64,000 nucleotides of DNA from Mesobacillus campisalis (GTDB taxonomy: Bacteria > Bacillota > Bacilli > Bacillales > Cytobacillaceae): assembly GCF_000986785.1 (NCBI RefSeq), contig NZ_LAYY01000016.1, positions 1 through 64,000 of the forward strand, read 5' to 3'. A program made the translations under genes and the position numbers. Of the stretch, positions 8,840-18,317 are shown in pieces. The notes under the pieces were generated by a model. The model did not search any database, had not been told where the DNA came from, and saw only the letters and a list, made by a program, of their open reading frames with translations. Numbering within the stretch: position 1 is the stretch's first letter; every line of letters starts with the position of its first letter.

Positions 8840-9730
8840 TTATTCCTTCTTTCCTGCAGCTATGGATTCTGCGAGGTTTTTAAGCTTCTTCATATCAGTT
8901 TCAGCGAAGATGGTTTTTCCGGCCTGCAGGGTGGAGATGGCGCTGTTCACAAGATAAATTCGCGGTGTGTTTGCATGGAGGAGCTCATCTTGAATGAAAT
9001 TCAGCAATTCCAGGTATTTTCCCTTTTCTTGTGCATTTGACGAGCTTTTCTTCATGCGTAGTACCGTCCTGCAAAGTTCCTGCTTTATTGAATGGCTGCC
9101 ATCTCCGCTATTCGGAAACCAGCTGTTCAGAACTCCTGGCGGAATCAGTTGGGCATCCGCTTCGGTAACATCGCTGACTATTTTCACCAGCCGCTCCACG
9201 CTATAGCGGACGATCTTATAAAGGTCTGTTGAATCATAAGCCATCGCGTGGAATTTGAGGTTATTATGAAGAATTCCGATAAACATGATGGAACAATCCA
9301 GCAAGTAGGGTTTGCTGCTCTCTCCGAAGATATCAATAAACCGCCTGTAAAGCCACCGAACCGCCCGTAATTGGTTTTGTTTAAAGAACACCTTTAACTC
9401 CTCATCAGGAGAGTAAACGACTTCATCAAACAGGGAGATAAGCCTATTGCTTCTATGGGTCTGCAGCTGAAGTTCGATTTGTTTTATGAACACTTCAATA
9501 TCAGATGGATCCTTGCCAATCAGCAGTTCATTCCGTTCCTTGTCCAGCTGGCTGTGTATGGATTTAAAAAGGGAGATTAATAATTCGTTTTTAGAAGAGA
9601 AATAATTATAAAAGGTCCCTTTGGAAATCCCGCTGTAATCCAGAATATCCTGAATGGATGTGGCTTGAAATCCCTTTTCAATAAATAATTGGTGTGCCAT
9701 TCTCAGTACATGCTGTTTTCTGTCGTTCAT
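8840..9730 (-). CDS. TetR/AcrR-family repressor
   Basis: 296 residues from ATG 9730, which has AAGGGTGATT upstream; the frame stays open to 9880 but that extension runs through the promoter. The N-terminal helix-turn-helix is clear (QDILDYSGISKGTFYNYFSS, about 26-45). The C-terminal ligand domain is longer than in a typical ~190-residue TetR. It is divergent from a drug-efflux type MFS gene, so it very likely represses that gene and itself and responds to a substrate of the pump (inference from arrangement). Confidence 0.87.
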   Translation of the reverse strand: MNDRKQHVLRMAHQLFIEKGFQATSIQDILDYSGISKGTFYNYFSSKNELLISLFKSIHSQLDKERNELLIGKDPSDIEVFIKQIELQLQTHRSNRLISLFDEVVYSPDEELKVFFKQNQLRAVRWLYRRFIDIFGESSKPYLLDCSIMFIGILHNNLKFHAMAYDSTDLYKIVRYSVERLVKIVSDVTEADAQLIPPGVLNSWFPNSGDGSHSIKQELCRTVLRMKKSSSNAQEKGKYLELLNFIQDELLHANTPRIYLVNSAISTLQAGKTIFAETDMKKLKNLAESIAAGKKE

Positions 9731-9769
9731 ATAATCACCCTTCAAATTTGAACTGCCTGTCCAATTGTT

Positions 9770-9798
9770 ATAATACGTGAAATTGAAAGTATATACAA
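9770..9798 (-). promoter_or_regulatory. sigma-A promoter of the tetR gene
   Basis: On the minus strand: TTGTAT (9793-9798), 17-base spacer, TATTAT (9770-9775). A loose inverted pair CAATT-N14-AATTG covers the -10 region and may be part of the TetR operator. Confidence 0.5.
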
Positions 9799-9825
9799 AC
9801 CCTTTAAAAACAATGTATTTTCCAA

Positions 9826-9854
9826 TTGCAATAAATGAACTGTTGGTATATGAT
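9826..9854 (+). promoter_or_regulatory. sigma-A promoter of the MFS gene
   Basis: TTGCAA (9826-9831), 17-base spacer, TATGAT (9849-9854), about 60 bp before the chosen MFS start. It supports the start at 9914 instead of the upstream in-frame ATG at 9869. Confidence 0.6.
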
Positions 9855-9913
9855 AATCTCTGGATGAAATGATGGTACAAAATAATGGACTAAATGTCTA
9901 TGGGGGAAACAAA

Positions 9914-11416
9914 ATGGAGAATACAACCAATAGGGCGGGCCGTCCACCGTATGGAATTCTTTCGGTGTTAATGATTGGCGCCTTTATTGCTTTTTTAAAT
10001 AACACTCTGCTCAATATCGCGCTTCCGTCCATCATGACGGATCTGGAAGTCGATACTGCGACAGTTCAATGGCTGACAACAGGCTATATGCTGATAAATG
10101 GAATTATGATTCCGGCGACAGCTTTTTTAATTGAAAAATATTCTGTACGAAGGCTGTTTTTAATTGCAATGGGCCTATTCACAGCCGGAACGATTATCGC
10201 TGGTGCTGCCGGAATCTTTCCAGTCCTGCTGGCTGCACGGATGCTGCAGGCTTCCGGGTCGGCGATTATGATGCCGCTGCTCATGAATGTGATGCTTGTA
10301 AGCTTTCCAATTGAAAAGCGGGGAACCGCCATGGGAGTTTTCGGCCTCATCCTGATGTTTGCACCTGCTATTGGCCCGACGCTTTCGGGCTGGATCATTG
10401 AGCATTATGATTGGCCGATGCTGTTCCACTTTGTCACACCAATCGCGGTGGTCATATTATTGCTAGGCTTTATCTTGCTTAAGGATAAAAAGGAAAAAGT
10501 CGATATCCATCTCGACGTCGTATCGTTAGTCTTGTCAAGCCTTGGTTTTGGGGGATTGCTTTATGGGTTCAGTTCTGCCGGAAGCAAAGGATGGAGCAGT
10601 CCATATGTGTATTTAACGATCATCATTGGCGTTATCTCTTTGACCGCCTTTGTCCTTCGTCAATCAAAGCTTGAACGGCCCATGCTTAATTTCAGTGTCT
10701 ATCGCTATCCGATGTTTACTCTGTCATCGGTGATTTCCATGACGATTACAATGGCAATGTTTTCCGGTATGCTGCTGATTCCCATCTATGTCCAGACAAT
10801 CCGCGGGTTTTCTCCAATGGAAGCTGGATTAATGATGCTGCCGGGAGCGCTCTTGAATGCTTTTATGTCTCCTGTTACTGGCCGTTTATTTGACAAGTTC
10901 GGGGGACGGATCTTGGCTGTCACCGGATTATTTATTATGACAATTACTACTTATATGCTGAGCATTTTAACGGTCGAGACTTCCTATGCCTATCTGGCTG
11001 TTGTCCATGCAGTCAGGATGCTTGGTATGGCCATGGTTATGATGCCAGTCCAGACCAATGGCTTGAACCAGCTCCCAACCCGCCTTTATCCCCATGGGAC
11101 CGCCATGAACAACACCCTTCAAAATGTATCGGGAGCGATTGGAACAGCGTTGCTGGTTACGGTCATGTCCACCCGCACAGAAGTTTATGCAGCGCGGCTG
11201 ACAGAAGAGGCGCTGCAATCCTCAGCCCAGCCAGCGGCTGAACTGCAGCAGCAAATCATGATGAAGGCGATGCTGGAGGGAATCAACGATGCTTTCCTGG
11301 TTTCCGCTGTAATTTCAATTGCAGCCCTTGTTCTGGCTTTCTTTATGAAGCGTGCCAAGCAAGCGGAAGAGCTTCCTGACAAAGTGCATGCTGGAAAAAA
11401 GGCTCGAACAAGCTAA
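9914..11416 (+). CDS. DHA2-family MFS multidrug efflux transporter
   Basis: 500 residues from ATG 9914 (GGGGGAAAC upstream). About 14 membrane segments, motif A-like EKYSVRRLFLIAMGL and motif C-like VFGLILMFAPAIGPTLSGWI mark the EmrB/QacA (DHA2) proton-antiport drug exporters; LmrB and YhcA of B. subtilis are of this kind. The C-terminus is basic (KVHAGKKARTS). Divergent TetR control is expected. The exported compounds are unknown. Confidence 0.88.
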   Translation: MENTTNRAGRPPYGILSVLMIGAFIAFLNNTLLNIALPSIMTDLEVDTATVQWLTTGYMLINGIMIPATAFLIEKYSVRRLFLIAMGLFTAGTIIAGAAGIFPVLLAARMLQASGSAIMMPLLMNVMLVSFPIEKRGTAMGVFGLILMFAPAIGPTLSGWIIEHYDWPMLFHFVTPIAVVILLLGFILLKDKKEKVDIHLDVVSLVLSSLGFGGLLYGFSSAGSKGWSSPYVYLTIIIGVISLTAFVLRQSKLERPMLNFSVYRYPMFTLSSVISMTITMAMFSGMLLIPIYVQTIRGFSPMEAGLMMLPGALLNAFMSPVTGRLFDKFGGRILAVTGLFIMTITTYMLSILTVETSYAYLAVVHAVRMLGMAMVMMPVQTNGLNQLPTRLYPHGTAMNNTLQNVSGAIGTALLVTVMSTRTEVYAARLTEEALQSSAQPAAELQQQIMMKAMLEGINDAFLVSAVISIAALVLAFFMKRAKQAEELPDKVHAGKKARTS

Positions 11417-11420
11417 AGTG

Positions 11421-11450
11421 AAAGCGGCCCATATACGGCCGCTTTATTTG
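11421..11450 (+). terminator. terminator of the MFS gene
   Basis: Arms AAAGCGGCC (11421-11429) and GGCCGCTTT (11437-11445), followed by ATTTG. It may also serve the convergent CBS gene. Confidence 0.7.
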
Positions 11451-11455
11451 TGGTT

Positions 11456-12088
11456 TTAATGATATTCTACCCCTATGACCCTGCAGCCATTTTTGTCCAG
11501 CTGCTGTTTAATTTTCTCCAGTGTTTCCATTGGCGTATTTTTGGGGAGCGTAAAAAGCACTCTTCGAATAAGGCTGGCATGGTAGCTGGAGGAATCAAGG
11601 GTGATAACACCTTGTATATCGCTGTATTTGCTGATGATGGCTGTCATTTTCGCAAGTGTGCCTCTTGTTCCATAACTGCCTATGGTGAGCGTATAGCTTC
11701 CTCTGTGAAGACCCCAAGCTTCCTCCAATAGTTCAAGGACAGCCGCATGAGTCAGCAAGCCGGCAAACTGTCCGTTCTCCTTCACCACAGGGAGATATGG
11801 GAATCGTTTAAGCGTAAAAAAGGCTTGCAGGAAAGATTCATTCTCCATTATAGCCGTCTCTTGATCGGTAACAAGCAATCCAATTGGTTCATCAAGCGAG
11901 CGTCCTTCTCTATATTCCAAAATATCAACTTTATAGATGTTACCTTTATACAAGGTGTGGGACTTGTCAAGGACAGGCACGCAGCGAAACCCGGTTTCAT
12001 TTAAAAAGCTTAGAGCCTGACCAAGAGAAAAGGTTTCATCACAATATCGGACATCCTGTTTGCTGATCATCTGATGCTTAATCAACAT
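11456..12088 (-). CDS. CBS-pair plus ACT protein (CbpA-like, possible c-di-AMP binder)
   Basis: 210 residues from ATG 12088 (GGGGGAAG upstream; the longer frame to 12121 lacks a site). Two CBS motifs span about 5-125 (FRCVPVLDKSHTLYKG; FPYLPVVKENGQFAGLLTHA), and an ACT domain follows at about 133-205 (TIGSYGTRGTLAKMTAIIS). Listeria CbpA, a cyclic di-AMP-binding protein, has this CBS-ACT order; B. subtilis DarB has only the CBS pair. So a nucleotide-second-messenger sensor is likely, but ligand binding is inferred from architecture. Confidence 0.72.
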   Translation of the reverse strand: MLIKHQMISKQDVRYCDETFSLGQALSFLNETGFRCVPVLDKSHTLYKGNIYKVDILEYREGRSLDEPIGLLVTDQETAIMENESFLQAFFTLKRFPYLPVVKENGQFAGLLTHAAVLELLEEAWGLHRGSYTLTIGSYGTRGTLAKMTAIISKYSDIQGVITLDSSSYHASLIRRVLFTLPKNTPMETLEKIKQQLDKNGCRVIGVEYH

Positions 12089-12241
12089 CTCCAATCTTCC
12101 CCCTTTGGTACCCTTGTGCATAACCTTCTGGAAAATGTATGACTGAAGTTTTAGTCCTATTCCTGGGGAGCTTTTAAAAATGAAGGGAAGAGAAAGGGTG
12201 GGACATGTTCACCGCTCATGGATTGACAGGTGGAAAATACA

Positions 12242-12280
12242 TAAAAAAACCTGGAATCTGTGGCAGAAACCAGGTTTTAC
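12242..12280 (-). terminator. htpX terminator
   Basis: Arms AAACCTGG (12247-12254) and CCAGGTTT (12270-12277); the run of seven A at 12243-12249 reads as T on the minus strand. Confidence 0.75.
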
Positions 12281-12294
12281 TTATTACAGCCAAT

Positions 12295-13173
12295 TTACAT
12301 GCTTAAACGTCTGATTCGCTCGTCCAGGTCGGGATGGGTAGAGAACAGCATGGACTTGCCTTTGTTATTGATTTTCAAAGTCGCAATGGTATCCTGGTCA
12401 TCCTCGTTGATCCGGTTTGAGTAAGCCTTCAGTGTCTTCAAGGCATGGACCATTTTGTCCCTTCCCGCGAGGTCGGCACCGCCTTTGTCGGCATGGTACT
12501 CACGATGTCTTGAATACGCAAACACCACAAGGCTGCCGAGAATCGAAAAGGCGATTTGGAAGACGAGGACCGCAATGAAATGGACGACCGGCGCCAAATC
12601 TTCCCTGACAAAACGGGAAACTCCCCAGGCGGCAATGCGTGCAAGGAATACGACGAAAGTATTTACGACGCCTTGCAGCAATGTCATCGTCACCATGTCT
12701 CCATTCGCGATATGGGCAACCTCGTGGGCAATGACACCTTCGACTGCGTCGTCATCCATTTCCTGCAGCAGCCCGGTGGAGACAGCTACCAAGGACCGCT
12801 TTTTGGACGGGCCTGTGGCAAAGGCGTTTACTTCAGCAGCGTCATAGAGGCCAACTTCCGGCATATGAGTGAGGCCTGCCGCCCTTGATAGACGATGCAC
12901 CTTATCGACGATTTCTTTCTCATGTTGAGCCAATGGCCCCTCAGGATGGAGGACACGGACATTCATCATCTTTTTAGCCATCCAGCGTGACATTGCCAGC
13001 GAGATGAAAGAGCCAGTGAACCCAATCACCGCACTGACGACCAGCAGGGAAGCGTAGTCTATTCCGCCCTGTTCATTGATGTAGTTACCGCCTCCAATCA
13101 AGGAGAAAATAATACTGATGGTGACCAATACTAGAACGTTGGTTAACAAAAAATAGAAGATTCTTTTTCCCAC
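12295..13173 (-). CDS. htpX: membrane zinc metalloprotease HtpX
   Basis: 292 residues, M48B family. Two N-terminal membrane spans (about 5-28 and 40-62), zinc site H150-E-x-x-H154 (IAHEVAHI) with the third ligand E225 ([11 protein letters not shown]), and further hydrophobic segments at 165-190 and 198-220. HtpX degrades misfolded membrane proteins with its active site in the cytoplasm. Length and motifs are complete. The upstream region holds a consensus-like promoter and a palindrome, so transcription is probably repressor-controlled. Confidence 0.95.
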   Translation of the reverse strand: MGKRIFYFLLTNVLVLVTISIIFSLIGGGNYINEQGGIDYASLLVVSAVIGFTGSFISLAMSRWMAKKMMNVRVLHPEGPLAQHEKEIVDKVHRLSRAAGLTHMPEVGLYDAAEVNAFATGPSKKRSLVAVSTGLLQEMDDDAVEGVIAHEVAHIANGDMVTMTLLQGVVNTFVVFLARIAAWGVSRFVREDLAPVVHFIAVLVFQIAFSILGSLVVFAYSRHREYHADKGGADLAGRDKMVHALKTLKAYSNRINEDDQDTIATLKINNKGKSMLFSTHPDLDERIRRLSM

Positions 13174-13202
13174 TATCTCACCTTTTTTTAAATTATTTTT
13201 GG

Positions 13203-13214
13203 GTTCATATGAAC
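13203..13214. promoter_or_regulatory. 12-bp palindrome, possible htpX operator
   Basis: GTTCATATGAAC is a perfect 12-bp dyad lying just downstream of the htpX -10, where a bound repressor would block initiation. In B. subtilis htpX is repressed by YkrK and Rok; whether this site is theirs is not known. Confidence 0.45.
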
Positions 13215-13224
13215 TTATCGTATG

Positions 13225-13258
13225 ATTATATTATAGTTTTTCCAGACTGTAGTTTCAA
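13225..13258 (-). promoter_or_regulatory. htpX promoter
   Basis: Minus strand: TTGAAA (13253-13258), 17-base spacer, TATAAT (13230-13235); a second TATAAT overlaps at 13225-13230. Confidence 0.6.
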
Positions 13259-13364
13259 TATTTTTTTTTACAACATAGCCATAGGAGTAACCCATTGACT
13301 ATAAACAAGGAAAGATTTAGGATGAAGTCAGTTACAGTTGCAGATATTCTAGGGGTTGATTAAA

Positions 13365-14114
13365 GTGGAATTGTTTCAGCTTTCAAGAAAAGATATGGCG
13401 GAGTTCCTTTTGGCTTTAAAGGGAGCTAGTGCAAAGGCTCCCAAAAGGGTGCTACAGGAAGCTTGGGCGAATGCCCATACGAAGGAACTCATAGAGGGAA
13501 AGACTCTTCCGGCCTTCATTGATACACAAATTCCTCCGATTTTTGAAAAATTATTAAAAGCAGAAAATCATTGTGTTGGCTTTTCCTTAAATGAAATAGT
13601 CCAGCTTGGAAATCAGATTGAATTTAGCCATTTATCCTCCACAACGGTACAGAATTGGGTGAAAAGGGATGTGAAAGAGCTTATTGGAACGCCTCAGCAT
13701 GGAAAGAAATATACCATTGAGCAGGCTGCCACCCTGTTTATCGTAGAAGACCTCAAGGCTTCCCTTGATTTCGATTCGATCCGGAAAATCCTTAAATTGA
13801 TTTTTAACAATCCGGCCGACCGCTCCGATGATATGGTTGATCCGCTGCACTTGTATTCGGCATATGCGGCCATTTTTGATAAGCTGCAGCATGATAGCTG
13901 CGGTGGAGAAGGACAGTCCCGGAAGCTGGTAATGGAAATGGAGATTCAGGAATCAGCTTGGGAACATGTGAACAAGTTCCCAAGCCTGGAAGACGCGCAG
14001 AAAGAAATAGTCCAAAATGTCCTGGTTACTGCGGCCCTTACCGTGTTTTGTGCTCATTATCAATCCCTGGCCAAAAAATATATGACAGCTACGCTTTTCC
14101 TGCAAGGGTTATAA
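13365..14114 (+). CDS. DUF1836 protein
   Basis: About 249 residues from GTG 13365, which has AGGGG ten bases upstream; TTG 13356 is an alternative. The core LPAFIDTQIPPIFEKL ... TVQNWVKR ... GKKYTIEQAATLFIVEDLK fits the DUF1836 family, whose middle looks like a MerR-like winged helix that could bind DNA. The C-terminal third is helical. Function unknown. It is alone between divergent htpX and the convergent pxp operon. Confidence 0.7.
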   Translation: MELFQLSRKDMAEFLLALKGASAKAPKRVLQEAWANAHTKELIEGKTLPAFIDTQIPPIFEKLLKAENHCVGFSLNEIVQLGNQIEFSHLSSTTVQNWVKRDVKELIGTPQHGKKYTIEQAATLFIVEDLKASLDFDSIRKILKLIFNNPADRSDDMVDPLHLYSAYAAIFDKLQHDSCGGEGQSRKLVMEMEIQESAWEHVNKFPSLEDAQKEIVQNVLVTAALTVFCAHYQSLAKKYMTATLFLQGL

Positions 14115-14146
14115 CCCTAAAGTGTAATCCAGATAGCGGGGGAGGT

Positions 14147-14914
14147 TTATACGAAACTCCCCAGTTTTTCAACCCTAACTTCAGCTAGCTCCAATGAATG
14201 GCGAATTTGCCTCGCAAACGCAGCTGCTTTTGCTCCATCTCCATGGAGACAGATGCTTTCAGCCGTGATTGGTACGGGTGTGCCCTGAATTGAAATGACT
14301 TCATTCTTCCTAAGCATATCCATCACCTGCTTTACAGCCTTTTTATCATCTTCGAGTACGGAATTAGGTGTTTTTCTCGAAGTCAAACTGCCATCTTCCT
14401 GATAGGTTCGGTCAGCAAATGCTTCATTGGCCGTCCGAAGGCCCAGCCTGGTCCCTGCTTTAATCAATTCACTATTGGCAAGGCCCAAAAGGATTAGGCC
14501 AGGATCGATTTTATAGACGCTCTTGGCAATTGCTTCTGCTAGATTCGCATCCCTTGCGGCCATATTGTACAGCGCGCCATGCGGTTTCACATGCTGCAAA
14601 CAAGCTCCTTCGGATTTCACAAAGGCATATAATGCCCCGATTTGATAGGTTACCAGATCGTGGGCCTCCTGAGGGCTGATTTGCATTTCCCTTCTTCCGA
14701 ACCCCTCAAGGTCCTTCAATCCCGGATGAGCACCAATGGCTACATTCTTTTTCAGCGCCATTCGAACCGTTTTCCTCATGGTTGAAGGGTCGCCTGCGTG
14801 AAATCCACAGGCAATGTTCGCAGATGTAACATGGGAAAGAAGTTCTTCATCGTTGCCAAGCGAATAGGCACCGAAACTCTCACCGATATCACAGTTCAAA
14901 TCCACTTTCATCAT
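14147..14914 (-). CDS. pxpA: 5-oxoprolinase subunit A (LamB/YcsF)
   Basis: 255 residues. The LamB/YcsF signature [14 protein letters not shown] is at the N-terminus, and [12 protein letters not shown] and KPHGALYN carry the conserved His/Asp residues. PxpA with PxpB and PxpC forms the bacterial ATP-dependent 5-oxoprolinase, which opens pyroglutamate to glutamate. ATG 14911 is an alternative start. It is the last gene of a three-gene minus-strand operon and overlaps pxpC by about 26 nt, implying translational coupling. Confidence 0.93.
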   Translation of the reverse strand: MMKVDLNCDIGESFGAYSLGNDEELLSHVTSANIACGFHAGDPSTMRKTVRMALKKNVAIGAHPGLKDLEGFGRREMQISPQEAHDLVTYQIGALYAFVKSEGACLQHVKPHGALYNMAARDANLAEAIAKSVYKIDPGLILLGLANSELIKAGTRLGLRTANEAFADRTYQEDGSLTSRKTPNSVLEDDKKAVKQVMDMLRKNEVISIQGTPVPITAESICLHGDGAKAAAFARQIRHSLELAEVRVEKLGSFV

Positions 14915-15923
14915 CTATCTTCACCTCCCTGAATTTCAACTGTATTCCTTGTTTTACCTGACGTAACATCGCCTCCTTTTGCAGGAGAAGAAGCTGTGCT
15001 TGTTTAGCAGAAATCAACTCAAAGAATAGATGGTCTCCCGGCTTAGCCTGGGCGATTGCCGGAAAATCCACCGAAGCGATTTCAGCTATTTTTGGGTAGC
15101 CGCCAGTAGCGGGCCTGTCGGCAAGCAGAATAATTGGCTGTCCCCCTGGGGGAACCTGGATTGTCCCATAACATACTGCTTCCGATAGCATTTCCTCTGG
15201 ATGGCCGAGGCCGAGGTCCGGACCTTTTAGCCGGTATCCCATCCGGTCTGATTGAGGGGTGATGACAAATGGTTCATTGAAAAATGCAGCCTTGCTTTCT
15301 AGGGTGAATAAATCAAAATGCCTTCCCTTTATGACCCGTATCGCCAGCCGGTCTGAAGACGGAAAGCTAAACATGTTTGATACAGCCCAGTCAGCCTCTG
15401 CATACCCATCTGCCAAGGTTTGTGACAAATGTTTTATTAAGCTTTTAGCCAGACAGCCTGGCGAGCTGACTTTCACATGGTCTCCTGTTTTCAAAGGCCG
15501 GCCACAGTAACCGCCCAATGTTGCCCTGAGATAGGTTGATTTGCTGCCGAGTGAAGGCGGTACATTTATCCCCCCGGCAACCGCCAAATATGTCCTGATA
15601 CCTTGGTTCGCTGCCCCGAAACTAAGGACGCTTCCCTGCTCTATAAAGACCGGGCGCCACATCCTGATTGATTTCCCGTTCACGCGTGGAGACAAATCTC
15701 CCCCGCACAAGCTGACGAGCGCATCAGCAGTAAATTCGATTTCCGGACCCAGCAGGGTAATTTCCAAGGCTGCTTCGTTTTCATCGTTGCCCACTAGGAC
15801 ATTTGCAATCCTTAGGGCGAAAGAATCCATTGCTCCGCTAACAATCACCCCGTATTTTTGAAATCCAAAGCGTCCCGGGTCCTGGACGGTCGTGAGGAGG
15901 CCGGGCTTATGAATGTTCAGCAT
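14889..15923 (-). CDS. pxpC: 5-oxoprolinase subunit C (KipA family)
   Basis: 344 residues. [19 protein letters not shown] near the N-terminus and [16 protein letters not shown] identify the biotin-dependent-carboxylase-like AHS2 domain of KipA/PxpC. It is the partner of PxpB in the kinase half of 5-oxoprolinase. It overlaps pxpB by 17 nt and pxpA by about 26 nt. Confidence 0.93.
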   Translation of the reverse strand: MLNIHKPGLLTTVQDPGRFGFQKYGVIVSGAMDSFALRIANVLVGNDENEAALEITLLGPEIEFTADALVSLCGGDLSPRVNGKSIRMWRPVFIEQGSVLSFGAANQGIRTYLAVAGGINVPPSLGSKSTYLRATLGGYCGRPLKTGDHVKVSSPGCLAKSLIKHLSQTLADGYAEADWAVSNMFSFPSSDRLAIRVIKGRHFDLFTLESKAAFFNEPFVITPQSDRMGYRLKGPDLGLGHPEEMLSEAVCYGTIQVPPGGQPIILLADRPATGGYPKIAEIASVDFPAIAQAKPGDHLFFELISAKQAQLLLLQKEAMLRQVKQGIQLKFREVKIDDESGFEL

Positions 15924-16626
15924 GATTCAGTCTCCTCATCTCCAGATACTCATCATGGCCAATGGCTTTAAATTTGATTTTATCTCCCGGCTTCAAAAGG
16001 GTTGGCGGACTTTTTTCCGGAACAAAAAGATCGACCGGAGTCCTGCCAATCAGCCGCCAGCCGCCAGGAGTTTTAATAGAATATATTCCAGTCTGCTGCC
16101 CGGCGATACCAATGGACCTTTCCGGAATTTGCTGGCGTGGAGAGTCTTTCCGGGGGGCAGCAATTACCTTGGGCATGCCCCAAATATAAGGAAAACCTGG
16201 AGCAAAGCCAAGCATATACACAAGATATTCCCCGTTTGAATGTATTTGGACAACTTCTTCCTCGCTGATCCCGTTATAGCTTGCCACAAATGGGAGATCG
16301 GGGCCAAACTTGCCGCCATAGCAAACCGGGATTTCGACTACTCTGGGAGGAGATGGAGAGTCAGCCTTAATATTGTGCAGCATGGAATGAAGGTATGAGC
16401 AAACCATATCATAAGGGGAAGCGGGTTCAGCTCTCGGCAGCTTTTCTGGCCTGTAGAAAACAGAAATCGTCGTAAATGCCGGCACATACTCAATCATCCA
16501 TTCTGGAGAGATTGCATCGAGGGCTGAGGCGACCATGGAGATAGTGTTTAAAACCTCAGGTGATGGGTCTTTGGCCAGTTCAATAATGGCAGCATGATCT
16601 CCTAATGGTTGTATGCTATATTCCAA
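15907..16626 (-). CDS. pxpB: 5-oxoprolinase subunit B (KipI family)
   Basis: 239 residues with the AHS1 signature GFAPGFPYIWGMP (about 140-152) and the C-terminal GWRLIGRTPVDLF typical of KipI/PxpB. In B. subtilis KipI also inhibits the sporulation kinase KinA, so a regulatory side role is possible. It is the first gene of the operon, with GGAGGG before ATG 16626. The promoter lies in the 330-base divergent gap shared with the acyl-CoA dehydrogenase gene. Confidence 0.93.
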   Translation of the reverse strand: MEYSIQPLGDHAAIIELAKDPSPEVLNTISMVASALDAISPEWMIEYVPAFTTISVFYRPEKLPRAEPASPYDMVCSYLHSMLHNIKADSPSPPRVVEIPVCYGGKFGPDLPFVASYNGISEEEVVQIHSNGEYLVYMLGFAPGFPYIWGMPKVIAAPRKDSPRQQIPERSIGIAGQQTGIYSIKTPGGWRLIGRTPVDLFVPEKSPPTLLKPGDKIKFKAIGHDEYLEMRRLNHAEHS

Positions 16627-16842
16627 ACTTGTTCCCTCCTACTTTAAAAAGCTATTGATATTATTATTCTGCGGAAAATAGAAAAAGAGAGCAAGAGATA
16701 ATCTATTAATATAAAATCTTCATAATTTTTGATAAATTTATTGTCAACTATAATTCCTGTATGTATAATTTGAATTAACACCAAAATCCTTCTAACGAGT
16801 TAGCCCTCTTAAGACCAGTGGTTGGTGTGCCGATACTTTCAA

Positions 16843-16857
16843 ATGAAAACGTTTTAT
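16843..16857. promoter_or_regulatory. cre-like site (CcpA), one mismatch
   Basis: ATGAAAACGTTTTAT matches the cre pattern WTGNAANCGNWNNCW except for one position and contains the palindrome AAAACGTTTT. It lies between pxpB (-) and the acyl-CoA dehydrogenase (+). Otherwise the 16627-16958 gap shows no gene, and I found no -24/-12 promoter in it. Confidence 0.4.
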
Positions 16858-16958
16858 TGCTGTCTAGTCTGTTTTATTAAAGCGCAGACAAGTGCCGGCT
16901 GCATTCCCATTTGCAGCTGGCCTTTATTGTTTTTACTAATAATAAAGGGGAGAAAAAA

Positions 16959-18173
16959 ATGCTGAATTTTAATTTAAGTGATGAACACCAATCGGTTCAA
17001 AAGATGGTAAAGGATTTTGTCGACAAGGAAATCAACCCTTATATTCGTGAGTGGGATGAGAAAGGACATTTTGAAAATTCCATTCTGACGCGCCTGGCTG
17101 ATCTTGGTCTAATGGGTGTATGCATTCCTGAAGCCTATGGCGGAAGCGGAATGGATTACAACACGCTTGCCATCGTGTGTGAAGAACTTGAACGCGGAGA
17201 TACTGCATTCCGTACGGCCGTTTCCGTCCACACTGGACTGAATAGTCTAACGTTGCTTCAATGGGGAACAGAAGCCCAAAAGCAAAAATACCTTGTCCCG
17301 CAGGCAAAAGGAGAAAAGGTAGGTGCTTTTGGATTGACTGAGCCTAATGCTGGGTCGGATGTAGCAGCAATGCAGACATCAGCAGTACTTGACGGTGACC
17401 ACTACATACTGAACGGTCAGAAGACATGGATATCCCTTTGTGATGTTGCTGACCATTTTCTTGTATTTGCCTACACGGATAAAAGTAAAAAGCATCATGG
17501 GATTTCTGCATTTATTGTCGAGCGGACCATGCCTGGCTTCTCTTCCAGGGCAATCAAAGGCAAGCTTGGCATTCGCGCCGGCAATACCGGGGAGCTGTTC
17601 TTTGATAATGTTCGGGTACCAAAAGACAACCTGTTGGGCCAGGAAGGAGAAGGATTCAAGATTGCAATGTCTGCATTGGATAATGGACGCTTTACTGTTG
17701 CGGCAGGGGCAGTTGGCCAGATTCGCGCCTGCATTGAAGAAAGTGTGAAATACTGCCATGAAAGAAAGACGTTTGGCAAAGAAATCGGCAAACATCAACT
17801 CGTCCAGCAGATGATTGCCAAAATGGAAGCTGGCTACCAGATGTCGAGGCTGCTTGTTTTCAGTGCAGGCTGCCTGAAGAATGAGGGCAAGCGTAATACG
17901 AGAGAAACCTCTCTCGCAAAATGGCAGGCTTGTGATTTCGCCAATGAAGCAGCGAATGATGCTGTCCAGATTCATGGAGCCTATGGATTCTCCAATGAGT
18001 ACCCTGTTGAGAGATTTTTGCGAAATAGCAAAGCGCCTGTCATCTACGAAGGTACCAGGGAAATCCACACAGTCATGCAAGCGGAATATCTGCTAGGCTA
18101 TCGAGAAGATAAGCCCCTGTCAAATCCTCTTCCTTCCTGGCCATTTGAACAGAAAGAGACAGTCCAAAGCTGA
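16959..18173 (+). CDS. acyl-CoA dehydrogenase
   Basis: 404 residues from ATG 16959 (AAAGGGGAG upstream; the longer frame from 16911 lacks a site). An FAD flavoenzyme that puts a double bond at C2-C3 of acyl-CoA and passes electrons to ETF. Visible are FGLTEPNAGSD (flavin/substrate site), WISLCDVADHFLVFA, and the C-terminal IHGAYGFSNEYPVERFLR and YEGTREIHTVMQ with the base region. It precedes a DUF3870 gene and a sigma-54 activator, so it likely belongs to the same regulon as the downstream operon, though no -24/-12 element precedes it. Confidence 0.9.
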   Translation: MLNFNLSDEHQSVQKMVKDFVDKEINPYIREWDEKGHFENSILTRLADLGLMGVCIPEAYGGSGMDYNTLAIVCEELERGDTAFRTAVSVHTGLNSLTLLQWGTEAQKQKYLVPQAKGEKVGAFGLTEPNAGSDVAAMQTSAVLDGDHYILNGQKTWISLCDVADHFLVFAYTDKSKKHHGISAFIVERTMPGFSSRAIKGKLGIRAGNTGELFFDNVRVPKDNLLGQEGEGFKIAMSALDNGRFTVAAGAVGQIRACIEESVKYCHERKTFGKEIGKHQLVQQMIAKMEAGYQMSRLLVFSAGCLKNEGKRNTRETSLAKWQACDFANEAANDAVQIHGAYGFSNEYPVERFLRNSKAPVIYEGTREIHTVMQAEYLLGYREDKPLSNPLPSWPFEQKETVQS

Positions 18174-18317
18174 GTTTTAATCGGGCTGAATGCGCTGGAA
18201 AAGAGACACCAGGTCGGGTCCCAAGCTTATTAATAGCAAGATCAAACTAGAATAGGCAGGAGTCTGCCGCTTTTATCGCGAATACTAGTACTAACTGGTT
18301 CGGAGAGGTGAAGGCAG

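Noticed and set aside
9731-9880. N-terminal extension of the TetR protein
   Set aside because: The added 50 codons cover both divergent promoters and lack a ribosome-binding site, while ATG 9730 has a good one.
13322-13363. 13-codon frame (MKSVTVADILGVD) before the DUF1836 gene
   Set aside because: No clear ribosome-binding site and too short; it overlaps the start region of the real gene. A leader peptide cannot be excluded.
16740-16958. Search for a second sigma-54 promoter before the 16959 gene
   Set aside because: Segments such as TTGGTGTGCCGATAC do not have the GG-N10-GC spacing or the TTGC box.
17379-18080. 233-codon frame antisense to the acyl-CoA dehydrogenase
   Set aside because: The sense strand encodes a complete enzyme; no start signal on the other strand.
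18250-18300. GGCAGGAGTCTGCC as a -24/-12 promoter of the DUF3870 gene
   Set aside because: Spacing between GG and GC is nine, one short, and the sequence is better read as a small hairpin.
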